Positions 50,238 through 61,765 of a stretch of DNA of 64,000 nt are shown here, one piece after another (position 1 is the first letter of the stretch; each line of letters opens with the position of its first letter). This DNA is from Ilyonectria destructans (Eukaryota > Ascomycota > Sordariomycetes > Hypocreales > Nectriaceae). Both the position numbers and the translations under genes were made by a program. The stretch is from positions 248,001-312,000 of the forward strand of contig JAHEWK010000033.1 of assembly GCA_020740775.1 (NCBI GenBank), in the 5' to 3' direction. The notes under the pieces were generated by a model that worked only from the letters and a program-made list of their open reading frames with translations, made no database searches and was not told the origin of the DNA.

Positions 50238-50502
50238 TCCGGCTGTTATTCTAGCTGAATAATAGGTTGGAGTCAGCGAGATTATTTAGCGGTTACAGTT
50301 AATATACAGGCTATTCAGGTAGAATAATATTTATCTAGAGTAAGTAAGATTATGTGGATAATAATGAGGAAAATATTGTACATGAGACGGTAGATCTTCA
50401 GCCGCAAAAATAAGGGTGTTGTTGGCAAGCGTTGTATTAAAACATTTTTTTGTGCTCTACAATAACTTGAAAAATACCAACAGAAAATTCGCCGTTATCT
50501 TA
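50238..50502. other. AT-rich intergenic spacer
   Basis: Between the pseudogene and the 3' end of the ferric-reductase gene. No gene seen; it likely holds the 3' untranslated region of the latter. Confidence 0.5.
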
Positions 50503-52391
50503 TTACCACCCGAACTGCTCGGAATGGAGAGACACCTGAGGGCCCCATGTAACCATCCGGGATGTTGTAAATCGCCTCACTTCTTCCAATAAGCTGCTCG
50601 GTCCACACCCCATGACCAAAACACTTTGGTTGGAAGACATACCCTCCACAGCCTGGGCCACGAAATCGTGGACCATAGGACGGCCGTAGTGGATGGGCAA
50701 ACCATGGGCCAAGTGCTGTTGCGAGCTCTTCTGGTGCGATACATCGGAACTAGATGTTTCATGTGCCAAATCCTCCAACACCAGCGCCCCTGTTGAAGAA
50801 TTACTTGACTCTTGAACTTCCTGGCCACTGGGCAGTTTTCCAAGTTCCGTCTGACCCGTGATGTGGATGGAAACTTTGAATCCCTGAGCACTGGCAACAT
50901 TGTTTAGGTGAGGTGAAAACCATTCCAAGAAAGCTGTCGCGGTCAGTCATAGGTGTCAACAATACTAAAGGGGAGTGAGAACTTACTGGAATCTCTCATT
51001 GTCCACACTATGGTAACGTCTTTGTTGGCAGATCCTTCCAGGCTTTGCGAGAGTCGAAGGGCACTACCAAATGCGAAGCTGCCTCCGCTGCCGCCAGCGA
51101 AGATCAAAACCTTGTCATACTGAGAAGGGTCGGGGACTTGTCCATATGGTCCTTCAACGGATGCCTTCATGATTGCACCGGGATTTTTCACGGCATACCG
51201 ATGTAAATCACGAGTGAAACCATCCCGCGAGGCAATAACAAATTCAAGTGGTTCAGTGCAGGTTATTGTGAAGGGGTGCGTCTGCAGCAGACGAATTCCA
51301 GGAATCCACAGAAATGCGTGTTCTCCGGATTTCGCGCCGACAAGTCGCTTTTGCAAGACAACCCTTGTACCGCCGTTTGGGAGCGGCTGTAATGTCGCCG
51401 TATTGTTGATGCCGTGATACACAAGCCGAGATGCTCGTACCAAGCGATCGAGGAGCCATATGCCTGTAGCGACACCAATCGCGATGATCACTCGCTCCGC
51501 CCCGGTCGGATGATGAAGACAGATGAATATCATCGACACGACGAAAAAGAAGACGTGTAAGAAATAGAAGAGTTCGTAGACTCGGCGTTGAAGGGTGAGG
51601 GCAACGGTTACAACCATCAGAATGGCAAACCCTGCTACGATGCCAAAGATTTCCTCCTTAACGCGCAATCGCGCGGAATTCTGTTGATCCAGGAAGAAGG
51701 AAGAGTATGAGGCACCGTGGATAATGACCAGAATGAGTGAAGTCATCCCGGAGACTCGGTGCAATGAGTTCAGTCGTTCGTAGGACCATCCAGTAAGAAA
51801 GCCGAGAGGTGTGTTTTTCAGACTGAGAAACACGGTCAAGGAGATATTCGCAACCGCTAGCCTAAGGGTATTTTAGCGCACGCCATAGAATGGGAAGATT
51901 AAACGTGCATACCATCCCGTTCGAGCAGCAATGATAACGTGCAACGGCAGAACGCTGTCGTCAACATACACAAACATAAAGCCCACGTTCAGCCCAACAT
52001 AAGCCGCGAAGAGCATGGCATGGCCTAAAGATGGCGCACCGGGGACCTTTGACATCAGAAGTCTGTGAAATGAGTGAGGTTAGATCAAAAGCAACACCGT
52101 CAACTTCGAATTTGATTACCTGACTAAAAAGTTGAAAGGACTCCGAACAGCAGCCGAGTACTGCCGGAGGCTGTCTTTGCGTCCCAAGTGATCGATTACT
52201 TTGAAGACGACGAACAGCCCCATGACGCTAGCTATAATTGCTGCGTAGAGGGTCATGGCATCATAATCATTTTGAGCCCGGATTGCAAATATTTGCAACA
52301 GCTGGGCCTGATTAGGAGGTGGTGGAGGGCTCAGTGTTGGAGCGGAGGTCGGAAGCTCGCTAGCTGGCCCATTGGCAGTGGGATTTGACAT
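50503..52391 (-). CDS. Ferric reductase-like transmembrane oxidoreductase (FRE family)
   Basis: Membrane flavocytochrome that moves electrons from NADPH through FAD and two haems to an extracellular acceptor, typically ferric chelates. Exons (minus): 52120-52391, 51913-52062, 50987-51861, 50503-50933; introns of 57, 51 and 53 bp; 575 residues. A first TM helix is near residues 46-66. The ferric-reductase domain carries His175/His189 and His243/His257, each pair spaced HX13H as required for two b-type haems. The FAD-binding HPFTI is at 336-340, GPYGQ at 378-382, the NADP-binding GGSGGSFAF at 397-405, and GCGP plus the terminal aromatic QFGW are in the last exon. No signal peptide is evident; a Pro-rich N-terminus precedes TM1. 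The ATG at 52391 is the first in frame. A TATATATA stretch lies at 52557-52567, upstream. A role in iron uptake is inferred from the family. Confidence 0.93.
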
Positions 52392-53802
52392 TGTAGGTAG
52401 ATATAAAAACCGTGTTCGTATCTTGTAGCGTGCTGGTTGGACCACCCGCCGGACACTGTAATGAATGGGCTGGGGCAAGCGATGTTGTTTTTGTTGTGAA
52501 GATGAAAAGAAGGACTATGCGTGAAGGGGAGGTAATTCTCAGGAGAGAACTTGAAACTATATATAAGTAGCATGAGGCTGTTTACACATGCAAGCCACCA
52601 GAAAGTTGAAGATCATTCTCAACAAAGACGCGTGGACACGGAATAGGCCAAGCCTCAAGGCTGTGATACCATCGCCAGCCATTCCGACGTAGGATCTGCA
52701 TGACGAATTCTCAACCGTGCGCAATTTGTCGTCGCAATACATTAGATTAGGCGTGAACCGTAAAGACGTAAAGTTTACACTCAGCCCGCTTCGATCTCAA
52801 ATAAGAGCCTTGGCCCGATGGGAGAGCAGGGGTCAGGGGGCCTAGTTACGGCCTGGCTTGGTAAGATGAATAATAGCCGGCATGGGATAAAGAGACTGGT
52901 GAAGCATATTAACTTTCAGCATGTCTTCATTTGTCAGCTTAGGCAATCAGGGGCCACCAAATGGTCCTTCAATTGGCCGGGGGTGATATTGTCGACGGAC
53001 TTGAAGCCTAGCTTCGGAACGGCTTCTGATAGGTAGAACAGCTCGGAACATTCCGAGAGACGATGCCGATCAGAACATGATGAGAAATAGCGGATGGGAG
53101 AAAGGAAAAGCCGTCACGGGTAGCTGTACCCGGGACCTAATACGGCCACGGGGCTCCAGAGCTCCAATATTACACAGGGCCCGGTGCTAATTATGCAAGC
53201 CCAATGACATTTGACAAGGTCCGACACGAGGAACGATATCAGAACCCCCCTCTAGTGCCAGGGACCCAGGGCATCACAGTGAGCGAAAAGACCACAGCTT
53301 ACAGTTCAAAGCGTTGGATTTAATTATTACGATATTGAATTGAGTACAGAATTCGACTCAAAGAATAACAAACTAAAAAGAAACGGTCATTTCAAAATAA
53401 GCTTGGATACCAGACAGCCTCGACACCCCACAAGCACGACTGTTGGATCGTGTCCCGGAATTGGATAATTTGCCCCCAAGAAATCTTCTCTTGCTTCGCG
53501 CCGTTGCTGATCAATTGTACCCGATAAATGACAGCGTTTTCCGTTACGCAGCCTAGACCTATCATCTAACTGAGCGCTTGGAGATTCGTCAGTCCTAGCT
53601 CTTCTGTGGATAGGGGACTGGGGCTCAGTGATGGCCCTATCCGCACTAGGTATATCTCCCACCAACAAAATATTTCTACTTAAAGAACAAAGTACAATAA
53701 AGATATATTACTAAGAGGCTACTATTTTCACACACCCCTGTACACAATAATCTTCCAAAGACCTTTTACACCAGAGTACTCTCTTATTCTCTACCCTTCT
53801 GT
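52392..53802. other. Intergenic region between FRE-like and GH78 genes
   Basis: 1.4 kb holding the promoter of the ferric-reductase-like gene and the 3' end of the rhamnosidase gene. The short frames here show no family features. Around 52845-52858, 14 bases equal the start of the element C LTR, but the match does not extend. Nothing else was found. Confidence 0.5.
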
Positions 53803-56559
53803 CTATGGCCATAACGAAATAGCTTGAACGGGCCACTGATATTGCCTCTCGTATCGAGTGCTAAATGACCATTTGCCTGACCCAACAATCTCAGTCCTCG
53901 GCCCGGAGGCACTGGGGAGAATCACCTCCATGGTTGTTGTCGGTGGAACAGCAACATCAATATGAAATGTAAAAGCACCCTTCTCACTCATATTCTCCTT
54001 CAATACCCAAGAGCTTGAAACAAGACCATAAGGCGTCAAATGCTGCGCTGTAGCCCACGTTAATTCGCCACCCATTTCAGGTTGGACCCTCGTCCTCTTC
54101 CAGCCCGGCTCGAGCTGCTGAAGACCTGCAAGTCGCTGAACCATGAACTTAGCTATCGCGCCATATGCATAGTGGTTGAAGCTCGTCATTTCTCCGGGGT
54201 TAATTGATCCATCGGGCAACATACTATCCCATCGCTCCCACATGGTCGATGCACCCATCGTTACGGGGTAGAGCCAGGACGGACAGGATTCGGTCAGAAG
54301 CATCGCGTAAGCGATATCGCTATGTCCAGTCTTGACGAGAGCTTCGCAGATAAAAGGCGTGCCTGCGAACCCAGTACCGACGCGGAATTGATTACGGCGA
54401 GAAATCGCAGCTAGTCGATTGCCAGCATGCACAACCTGGTGTGGCTGAAGAAGGTCGAAGCAGATGCTAACGGCATAAGCCGTCTGCGTATCCGACACGA
54501 GACGGCCGTTCGGCGAGACATACTCAGCAGCAAATTCGATACGCGCGCTAGCAGCTTCTGACTTTGAACGCGCAGCATCCTCGGTTTTGCCTAATATCTC
54601 CGCAACGAGGGTGATAATATCGAGACTATGGATCAAGTAGGCGTTGGCCACCATCGATGGGTCCGTAGTGGCCTTCATAGGCTCTTCAGGACGAGCATTC
54701 GGGTCTAGCCAGTCCTATTCATTGTCAGCGGGTAAGTTTCGCTACGTTCGTGGGCAGTCACTCACTGCAAACTGAAAGATATCAGGGTCCCATAAAAATA
54801 TACTTGTCTTGCTCTTGGGGATGCTAGCTAGCCACGCTTGCATTGAAGCGTACTGCTGTGACAAGATGACAAGATCTGCTGTTTCTTCCCACAGGGCCCA
54901 GGGAGCGAGAATTGTGACATCGCACCAGATAGCGCAAGGATGTGGTTCCCCCCATGTTGTGTTGGACTTGAGATTGTTGGGCGAAACTACAGGTGGAGTG
55001 CCGCCCATTTGCTGCTGGTCGTACCACAAATCCTTGAGCCAGTCTCGAAGGATGGAATAACAACCATAGATGTAGTTTGCGGTAGGAGAGAACACTACGA
55101 GATCACCGGTCCACCCCATGCGCTCGTCACGCTGTGGGCAATCGGTGGGGATGGACAAGAAATTGCCTCTCATGCTCCAGCGAACGTTGCTGAAGAGCTT
55201 ATTGAGTCCCTCGTGAGAACAAGCGAAAGTTCCTCGTTCTTCCATGTCCGTATAGCAGACAACTGCCTCTAGAGCTTCGAACAAGCTCCCGGCTGTGGAT
55301 GGCCAGTCATCGATTTGTACATATCGGAAGCCATGAAATGTGAATCGAGGTTCGTACGCCTCGGCCTCTTTATCACCTTTAAGGGTATACATATCCTGGG
55401 CCTTGCAAAACCGGAGTGGCCGTGTTCCCAACTCATTTCCCTCAAGGACTTCGGCGTGAGTGAGAGTTACGAAAGCCCCTCGGGGCCCTTTGACGGCCTT
55501 GATGCGGACATAACCGACTAAATTTTGTCCAAAGTCGAGGATAGTCTTTCCCGAAGGTGTTGTGAGGAGCTGGACGGGCTTGACAGTTTCGATCCGACGT
55601 ACAGGCTCGGAATACCCGGCAGTGAGATCAATCGATTCTGCGATCATTGGCAGAACGTGTGCACACACCCATTTGCCAGAAGTATCACCAGGGCTCGACC
55701 AGCCGGGGATTTCGGCTGTGGCGTCATACTTCTCTCCGTCATAAATTTCTGCAAGACGAGTAGGCCCTTGCGCAACGGACCAAGTGTTATCGGTATCAAT
55801 AACCTGTACAGTGCTGTCCTGTAGTATCACTTCGAGCTGCGCGAGGAGAGTCGTGCGGGAGCCCCAAATATTGCGTTCTCCGCCGGCAAACCCTATTCGT
55901 CCTTTGAACCAGCCTTCTACGACACGGACTCCGAGGCAATTATCACCGGGACAGAGGAGTTGGGTGACGTCGTAAGTCTGGTAAGTCAACCGTGCATCGT
56001 AGGAAGACCAACCAGGAGCCAAGAAATAATTGCCGATCCGCCTGCCGTTGAGCTCGGCCTCATAAAGCCCTTGCGCGGTGATGTAGAGCCTTGCTGATTG
56101 AATGTTGGAGTTGATGTTGAATGTCTTTCGGAACAGATCCTCTGGCAAAGGCTTATCTATCTCCTCTCCCCACGGGGCCGAGATGACCTTGCTGCTCCAC
56201 TCCATTCTCTCAAGAAGGCCAGCCTCTATAGTCGCAGGCTCACTCCAGGCCGTCTGTTCGGTCAACCCCTTTGCCAAGACTCTGACACGGGCTGCATATC
56301 GCTCGCGCGATCGAATGGGTTGATCATGTGGCCAAGGGACCAGATATGTGTCGGCAGAACTCTTCTTTACGCAACATACGTCGTGTGCCCCGCCATCTGA
56401 GGAGATTTTGCTCAGCTGAACCTCGTACTCTTCTTGCTCGAAGTGATCGGGTGCATTCTCGAAGCGCCACGAGAGGCGAGGCGTGGTCTCGTGTACTCCT
56501 AGTGTGTCTTGAATACGGTAGTGCTCAAAACGCAAATCGATAACTTTGAGAGCTGCCAT
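53803..56559 (-). CDS. GH78 alpha-L-rhamnosidase
   Basis: Hydrolyses terminal alpha-L-rhamnose from plant glycosides (flavonoid rutinosides, saponins) or pectic oligomers. Two exons (minus), 54766-56559 and 53803-54714, with a 51-bp intron (CTGAC branch site); 901 residues, the usual length. Domain order: N-terminal beta-sandwich domains (about 1-330, including LYITAQGLYEAELNG, and WEGWF-like VEGWFKG at 215-220), concanavalin-like domain (DFGQNLVGY near 342-350), the (alpha/alpha)6 catalytic barrel with TDCPQRDERMGWTGD at 472-486 holding the Asp/Glu acid pair, and MWERWD at about 758-763 with the second catalytic Glu, followed by a C-terminal beta domain. No signal peptide, so the enzyme is probably intracellular, and substrate would have to be imported. 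It is divergent from the sugar transporter at 57184; the shared promoter carries paired CGG-N11-CCG sites. Confidence 0.95.
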
Positions 56560-56750
56560 GATGATGGTGGGAGGGAAGCCAGGAACAGCAGGCGTTGACC
56601 ATCTGGACGCTTAGATCAGATGGGGGAGACCCTATACTCGATCGACTCGGTTTAGTATGTCTGGCCGAGCTGTGATCCCATGACCTTCGGGGTCTTGAAC
56701 GGTCTTCCACTGTCGGTGTGGGATGGTGGACCTTCAACGAACGAGTTTGA

Positions 56751-56765
56751 CGGAAAGATGTACCG
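56751..56765. promoter_or_regulatory. CGG-N9-CCG inverted triplet
   Basis: CGG at 56751-56753 and CCG at 56763-56765. It stands next to the two N11 sites, and is weaker evidence because the spacing differs. Confidence 0.35.
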
Positions 56766-56779
56766 AGGCTGACATGATG

Positions 56780-56796
56780 CGGCTTGGGTTACCCCG
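56780..56796. promoter_or_regulatory. CGG-N11-CCG site 1
   Basis: CGG at 56780-56782 and CCG at 56794-56796, the everted-triplet spacing bound by Gal4-type Zn2Cys6 dimers. 34 bp start-to-start from site 2. Confidence 0.5.
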
Positions 56797-56813
56797 ACGC
56801 GCCATGGTGACAT

Positions 56814-56830
56814 CGGACATTGAAACTCCG
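56814..56830. promoter_or_regulatory. CGG-N11-CCG site 2, extended palindrome
   Basis: CGG at 56814-56816 and CCG at 56828-56830. The dyad extends to ATCGGA (56812-56817) and TCCGAT (56827-56832), making it the best operator candidate in the window. Confidence 0.55.
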
Positions 56831-57081
56831 ATATGAGGGGTTCGCAAGCATGTGGCCGTGAATAGCATTGGCACTCCATACCGCCATGCAGCCTGGGGAT
56901 CGACCAGGGACTATCCCCGTCGCCCCCGCATTAACAGTGGGTGAATATCAGCCAGGGTGGCAAGCTTTCGGAATAAGTTAACATCGATCAAAGAATTGTT
57001 TGCTTGGCTTTCTCCGCATCTTTCTCACTGGTCAAGGGGGACGGGCTTCAAGCCGAGCCGATGCCATCAACGTCAACAACG

Positions 57082-57089
57082 TATATAAA
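57082..57089 (+). promoter_or_regulatory. TATA box of the sugar transporter gene
   Basis: TATATAAA, 95 bp upstream of ATG 57184. Confidence 0.55.
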
Positions 57090-57183
57090 GTACATGCCCG
57101 TGCTTGTGTTCCCCTCTTCTCTCGCAATTGCACAAGATTCAGAAACAACCGTGTCCCATCGACCTTCATATCACATCACCACA

Positions 57184-59023
57184 ATGGGCCACAATCCTAT
57201 CGATCAAAAACCCGATGCTTCAGCGCATGAGCACACGCAGCCGGACAAGGAACCCGGCGTCAACTCGGAAGAGTTGGCTCTGGACGCCGCTGCACAAGGC
57301 CAAGGCGTTTCTGGATTTGAGAATCTGACGTGGTGGGAAACGGTCAAGGCTTTCAAAGTCACCGTCGCAATCTGTTTTGCAGTCACCTTCAGCGCGGCCA
57401 CTGATGGCTACCAGATTGGGTAGGTCCCTTGTCTTATGAGGAATTACCCTGCGGTTCTTCTCCTCCCTTGCAATTACAGAGATGCTGACTGTCCTGCTAG
57501 CATTAACGGCAATATCATTGCCAACCCAGGCTTTGTGAGACAATTCGCCACGGAGTTCGACGCCCAAGGCGAGCCCTACCTGACCTCACCTATACTTGCC
57601 GGCTGGAGCTCGATTCAGTCCGTTGGACAGATTATCGGCATGATCCATCTATCTTTCGTCTCCGATCGCTACGGCCGAAAGGTTGCCATGTACTGGTATT
57701 GGTTGATTCTGGCCTGTAGCGTCCTTGCCGAGAGTTTAGCTCGCAGATGGGAGGTTTGGCTGGTTGCAAAGCTCCTGGCCGGAATCGGTATTGGATGCTT
57801 GCAGTCAGCGATCCCGGCCTATGTCACTGAGGTGGCGCCTGTTCGCATTCGTGGTGCCCTCCTCATGTGCTATAGCCTTTGGCTCGCAATCGGCCTGTTC
57901 ATGGCGCCAGTCGCCTTGGAAGTTCTCTCCCAGAGTGATCCGTACGACTTTCTCACACCTATCTACACGCAATGGTCTCAAATTGGCCTTATGATCTTGG
58001 TGTACTTGGTGATTCCTGAGTCGCCTGCATGGTGCGTCGCTAAGGGAAAGCACGACCAGGCTAAGAAAGCGCTTCAGTATCTCAACCACGGCGTCAAAGA
58101 CTACAATATTGATCAGCAGCTCCAGTTGATCAGCCTAAGCCTGGACCACGAGCGCACTGTTGCAGCGGAACAGCGACGCGAAAAGTGGTATGCTATTTTC
58201 CAAGGCACAGATGGGCTTCGGACCCTGATCTCGTTGTGGACTTTAATGTCCCAACAGTTCATTGGCTTGACCCTCTTTGGGACATATGCCAGCTACTTCT
58301 TCCAGCAAACTGGCATTTCAAACCCATTCAAGATTACTTGCATTACCTCGGGAATAAACGTTGCAGCCGGACTCGTCCTAGTCTTCACCGCAGATAGGTT
58401 GGGCCGTCGTAGGCTATCTTGCAACGGCACCACTTTATCTTGGCTTTCAACTGTTGTGATTGGTATCCTCGGTGTCGTCCCAAAGGTCCACGCCACCAGT
58501 TACATTATGGTCCTTTTTGCAGTACTTTGGAGTAAGTTTGTTCATCACCCCTACACGACATATGAACGACTGTCATGCTTACACTCAGTTCTACAGACGT
58601 CGGGATTGTGGCAAACTCGGCAACAGGTTGGGGCTTTATCGGTGAGATATCATCTCAGCGCCTACGACCATACACTGCTGGTTTTGCCGCCGCCTCGACA
58701 TGTGTAGCTGGCATCATTATGAACGTGCTTACTCCCTACATGGTTAATTCCAACCAGTGGAACTGGGGTCTTAAAACCGGTTGGTTCTATGCTGGAGTTG
58801 GCTTGCCTTTTACCGCTGCTATGTGGTTCCTAATTCCGGAAACGTCCAAGTATGTGATACCCATTCCTCTTAGCGATAAATTGAGCCTAACCATTTATAT
58901 AGTCGATCTCCGGCCGAACTCGACGAGTTATTTGAGAGAAAGGTCCGCCCGTGGCAATTCCATAAAACGAAGACAGTCACACAGCGCATTCTAGAGGAGG
59001 AGAAGAATAAGTACCTACTCTAA
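57184..59023 (+). CDS. MFS sugar transporter (Sugar_tr family)
   Basis: Plasma-membrane sugar:proton symporter of the hexose/alpha-glucoside class, 546 residues. Exons: 57184-57419, 57501-58531, 58597-58849, 58903-59023; introns of 81, 65 and 53 bp. The third acceptor is the second possible one (TTCTACAG, 58596); only this one keeps the WNVGIVANSATGWGFIGEISSQRLR strand in frame. Family signatures: DRYGRK after TM2, a GIGIGCLQSAIPAYVTEVAP helix, the RGALLM motif, PESPAW in the central loop, QQFIGLTLFGTYASYFF, DRLGRRR after TM8, and PETS before the cytosolic tail. A hydrophilic N-terminus of about 60 residues precedes TM1. The start ATG follows a CATCACCACA leader and a TATA box. It is divergent from GH78, so it may import rhamnosides or oligosaccharides that GH78 cleaves inside the cell; the substrate is inferred from context only. 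Confidence 0.94.
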
Positions 59024-59638
59024 AGTTACTAGGCTCTTCGCTATATATGGCCCGATTACGGAGAAGCTAGGAGTCAGCCTGGCGACTTGCTCCCGTTTCC
59101 ATTTCTTTGTATCTGTGCCTTCAATCTAGCTAGATATTGAATTATCATTTTTCTCCCCACCCTTTCCTCAATTATTTACAATAAATACTCTATTTAAGCA
59201 AGTTTTATATGGAGATGTGTAAAAGGTAGCTAATCTTTAAACTGTTAATGTTTTATGAATTAATAACGTAGTCCATAAAGTAAGCCATGCGAATCTTACG
59301 GCGCACCTAACCCTTACACTATAGGGCAAATGATTGGGCTTTGCTTGCAATTATAGCAAAGAACGAGGTTCACCAGCTCCCTTAACTATCCTAGGACCAA
59401 CCGTGACAATATGCATCCTGCGGCCTCGCGCGTCTTGGCTAATATATAAAAAGGTTGCAATATAGCCCTAGTCTTCGAATCGCTTGATGGCCTCGGTATT
59501 GGAGGTATTGGATATGATGGAAGCGAACGGCTAAGTATATTTTAATTCTAAGATATCTCGAATAACATGTAATGGATAATAGAAAATCTTCCACAGTCTG
59601 GAATAATGAATATGTTTGTAGCCTGGTAAGTTGTGTAG
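59024..59638. other. Intergenic between sugar transporter and its inverted relic
   Basis: The 3' untranslated region of the transporter, then AT-rich sequence. It may include unrecognisable C-terminal parts of the relic that follows. No gene seen. Confidence 0.45.
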
Positions 59639-60145
59639 CTAAATTTCTAAGGACTTGGTGTTTATGTCAACGCCAATATAGCTGAATGTCGTCGAACATT
59701 TTAGGCATATCATCAGAAAGGCGCCACGAGCCTGGACTATGGCGACCTTACATTTATTAGTCGGGATGGTTGATTGCAGGCCTCTAGCCCCGACACCACC
59801 AAAGAGCATGGCGACGAGCCAAAATTTCGAGTTTTGATCGATGCATCCTAACACGACGCTATTAACCAGGAGAAGCCAGTGATACACGGCTGCTCTTCTC
59901 CCGAGTCTGTCGACGAGTAATATACGCACCCAACCTGATAATCGTCTACAGTAGCGCTGAGGGTGACGAAGAAGCAGATAAAAGCATTCATCTTGATAGC
60001 TTTCACCATCTCTAATGTTTTTAGAGATTTATACCCAATCACGCCATGTCCTCCGGCAGCTGCATCAGAGGAAAGCTGTTTTGAAGCGGGAACTTCTTCA
60101 TCGGCAGTTTCCTGATGCTAGACGGCATCAACGAGCGGGTTCTCA
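59639..60145 (-). pseudogene. Relic of an MFS sugar transporter, inverted relative to the intact one
   Basis: Read leftward, the N-terminal region matches the intact transporter segment by segment: an acidic leader with SKQLSSDAAAGGHGV, then KTLEMVKAIK, CFFVTLSAT and DDYQVG, ending where the intact gene has its first intron. The next ~55 residues are missing, after which DRLGRRAAVYHWLLL and FWLVAMLFGGVGARGLQS follow in another frame, up to RGAFLM. A TAG lies in the acidic leader near 60117. Everything after the RGAFLM region is lost. It is a decayed paralogue, not a direct recent copy, since identity is moderate. It is not functional. Confidence 0.82.
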
Positions 60146-61677
60146 AGTGGTAAGTTGGAAGTTGGGAGACTCGTATCGTATGTTCTTTGTGTTGGAAAAT
60201 GTCCAAGTGGAAGTGTCGAACGATGTGTCGGTTTGGGACAGAATAACCAAAGAGGACGAGATCGGCTAACTTGACATTATCTTGGGCTCGGAGGGGGACG
60301 ATGACAAAGGAGCAATACGTTATGGTGTCGAGATCGAGTTCTGCAATGCGTGGGAACGGTGCCGTCCTGCGCGATATTTGACGGGTTACAACCAACCGGG
60401 GCCGTCTGCATTGATCAAAACTTGGGGTGCAGCTACCTTCTTGCTGCCGAACGTCGAATTTTGAGGTTTGGGGTCCACAGCGGAATGAATTGCGGTAGCA
60501 AGTACGGGACACAGGTCTTGACGGTGCATGAGATTTTTCAAATTGGTGACAACGGGACAACATACTCCGATAGCCCCACATCAATAGCTGGGCACCGTTG
60601 TTCAAGGCGCTGCTCGCTAGCTAAACCGAGAGCTATTCATATGTATCCCGCTTTAAGCCACAGATTCAGCAGGTCGACGGCCCACTTGTCCTCTTTTCCT
60701 AGGAACAATAGTGTAAAAAGTTTCTCCTTAAGCCTTGATCGGATAAGGACGGACCGAAGATTTCAATTTCTAAGACCGACTTCCCCACCTTCATGCTTGA
60801 ATACAATCATCTCAAGTAAGGCTTTTGCTAAACCCAGGTTGGCCGAGCATAGTCGACCGTTGCGAAGACTATTATCACAGGAGAGGTGGGTGCTTAGTGC
60901 CTTATTTTCTTCGGCCTATCTCAGTCCGAAAATTGCTGATGTTCTTCCGCCTTGTTCTGAATGATGAGATTATGAGGAACTGATCGGTGTCGTATGATCC
61001 CGAGGCCCGGGTTAATAAGTTGCGAGAGTACGATGATTGCAAAGCACCAATTTGGAACCCCGGATTCTTCCCACAGTGGATTGCGGGGTAACCACTAGAG
61101 GTCATGGATACCTCAAACGTCACATATCTATTATGGATTCGAAAGTACAGAGACACCGTAGTTAAAAGGGTGATGATCATGCATCAACTCGATTTACTGC
61201 CGTTCGAATCAGCCTCGACTGAACCCGATGAAGTGGAGTAGAAGTCCGAGTTTTACGAGGGTTGCCGTTGAGGCCCCTTGTAGCAACCTTGTTCCTGGCC
61301 TTCTTGGGGTTGTTACTACTCCCAAATGGTTTTAGTTTGTTAATGTAACCCCGCATAGTTTTCTGTAGTAAATGTTCTCGGTTCTTGATATGACGAATCG
61401 AATTTTTGACAAATTTGACGACGTTAATTTAGCCGACGGATCCGGAGCACAGGTCATCATGCAATACTTACGCTGACACTTGGCATCAGATTCAATCGTG
61501 AGAGGAATGACGATGATTAACCACTTAGCGCCATGTTAATCATCCAAGGATTTGACGCCTTCGTTCATTGTGTCGGGTTCGGGTTAATTAATGATATGAG
61601 GGGCTATGATCGAGGAGGGTCATGGGTCCAAGCAAAGCCGAGGCTCCGTAGCAGAAGTCATGCACATCAAAATAGGG
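60146..61677. other. 1.5-kb region without recognisable gene
   Basis: Several open frames up to about 200 codons exist on both strands (for example 60350-60964, +, and 60039-60605, -), but none has domain features, plausible splicing or a convincing start. The minus-strand frame overlaps the transporter relic. The region may hold further decayed gene pieces plus the GH79 promoter. Confidence 0.45.
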
Positions 61678-61686
61678 TTTATATAG
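61678..61686 (+). promoter_or_regulatory. TATA-like box of the GH79 gene
   Basis: TTTATATAG, about 85 bp upstream of the preferred ATG 61766, and 37 bp upstream of the alternative ATG 61715, which makes the downstream ATG more likely. Confidence 0.45.
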
Positions 61687-61765
61687 AGGTAACTTCGCGC
61701 ATCCAAAGCGTTGAATGTTCCCTTTACCGTCATCGCTTTCTCGCTTTCTTCATCTTGTTCATACA

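Larger units (their letters stand above)
56560..57183. promoter_or_regulatory. Shared divergent promoter of GH78 and sugar transporter genes
   Basis: 624 bp between two start codons facing apart. It holds two CGG-N11-CCG sites and one CGG-N9-CCG site for Zn2Cys6 proteins, two motifs fitting the CreA consensus SYGGRG (CTGGGG at 56893-56898, + strand; GCGGGG on the - strand at 56924-56929), and a TATA box for the transporter (57082-57089). The arrangement suggests induction by a Zn2Cys6 activator together with carbon catabolite repression. This is read from sequence only. Confidence 0.6.

Noticed and set aside
52845..52858. 14 bases identical to the start of the element C LTR, considered as a solo-LTR relic
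   Set aside because: Similarity ends on both sides and no target duplication or LTR end is seen; probably chance or too decayed to support.
53387..53668. 93-codon minus-strand frame upstream of nothing recognisable
   Set aside because: No family features and no promoter support; lies in 3' flanking sequence of the rhamnosidase gene.
60350..60964. 204-codon plus-strand frame as a gene
   Set aside because: No domain, low-complexity Ser/Arg composition, no TATA or splice support, and an equally long frame on the other strand.
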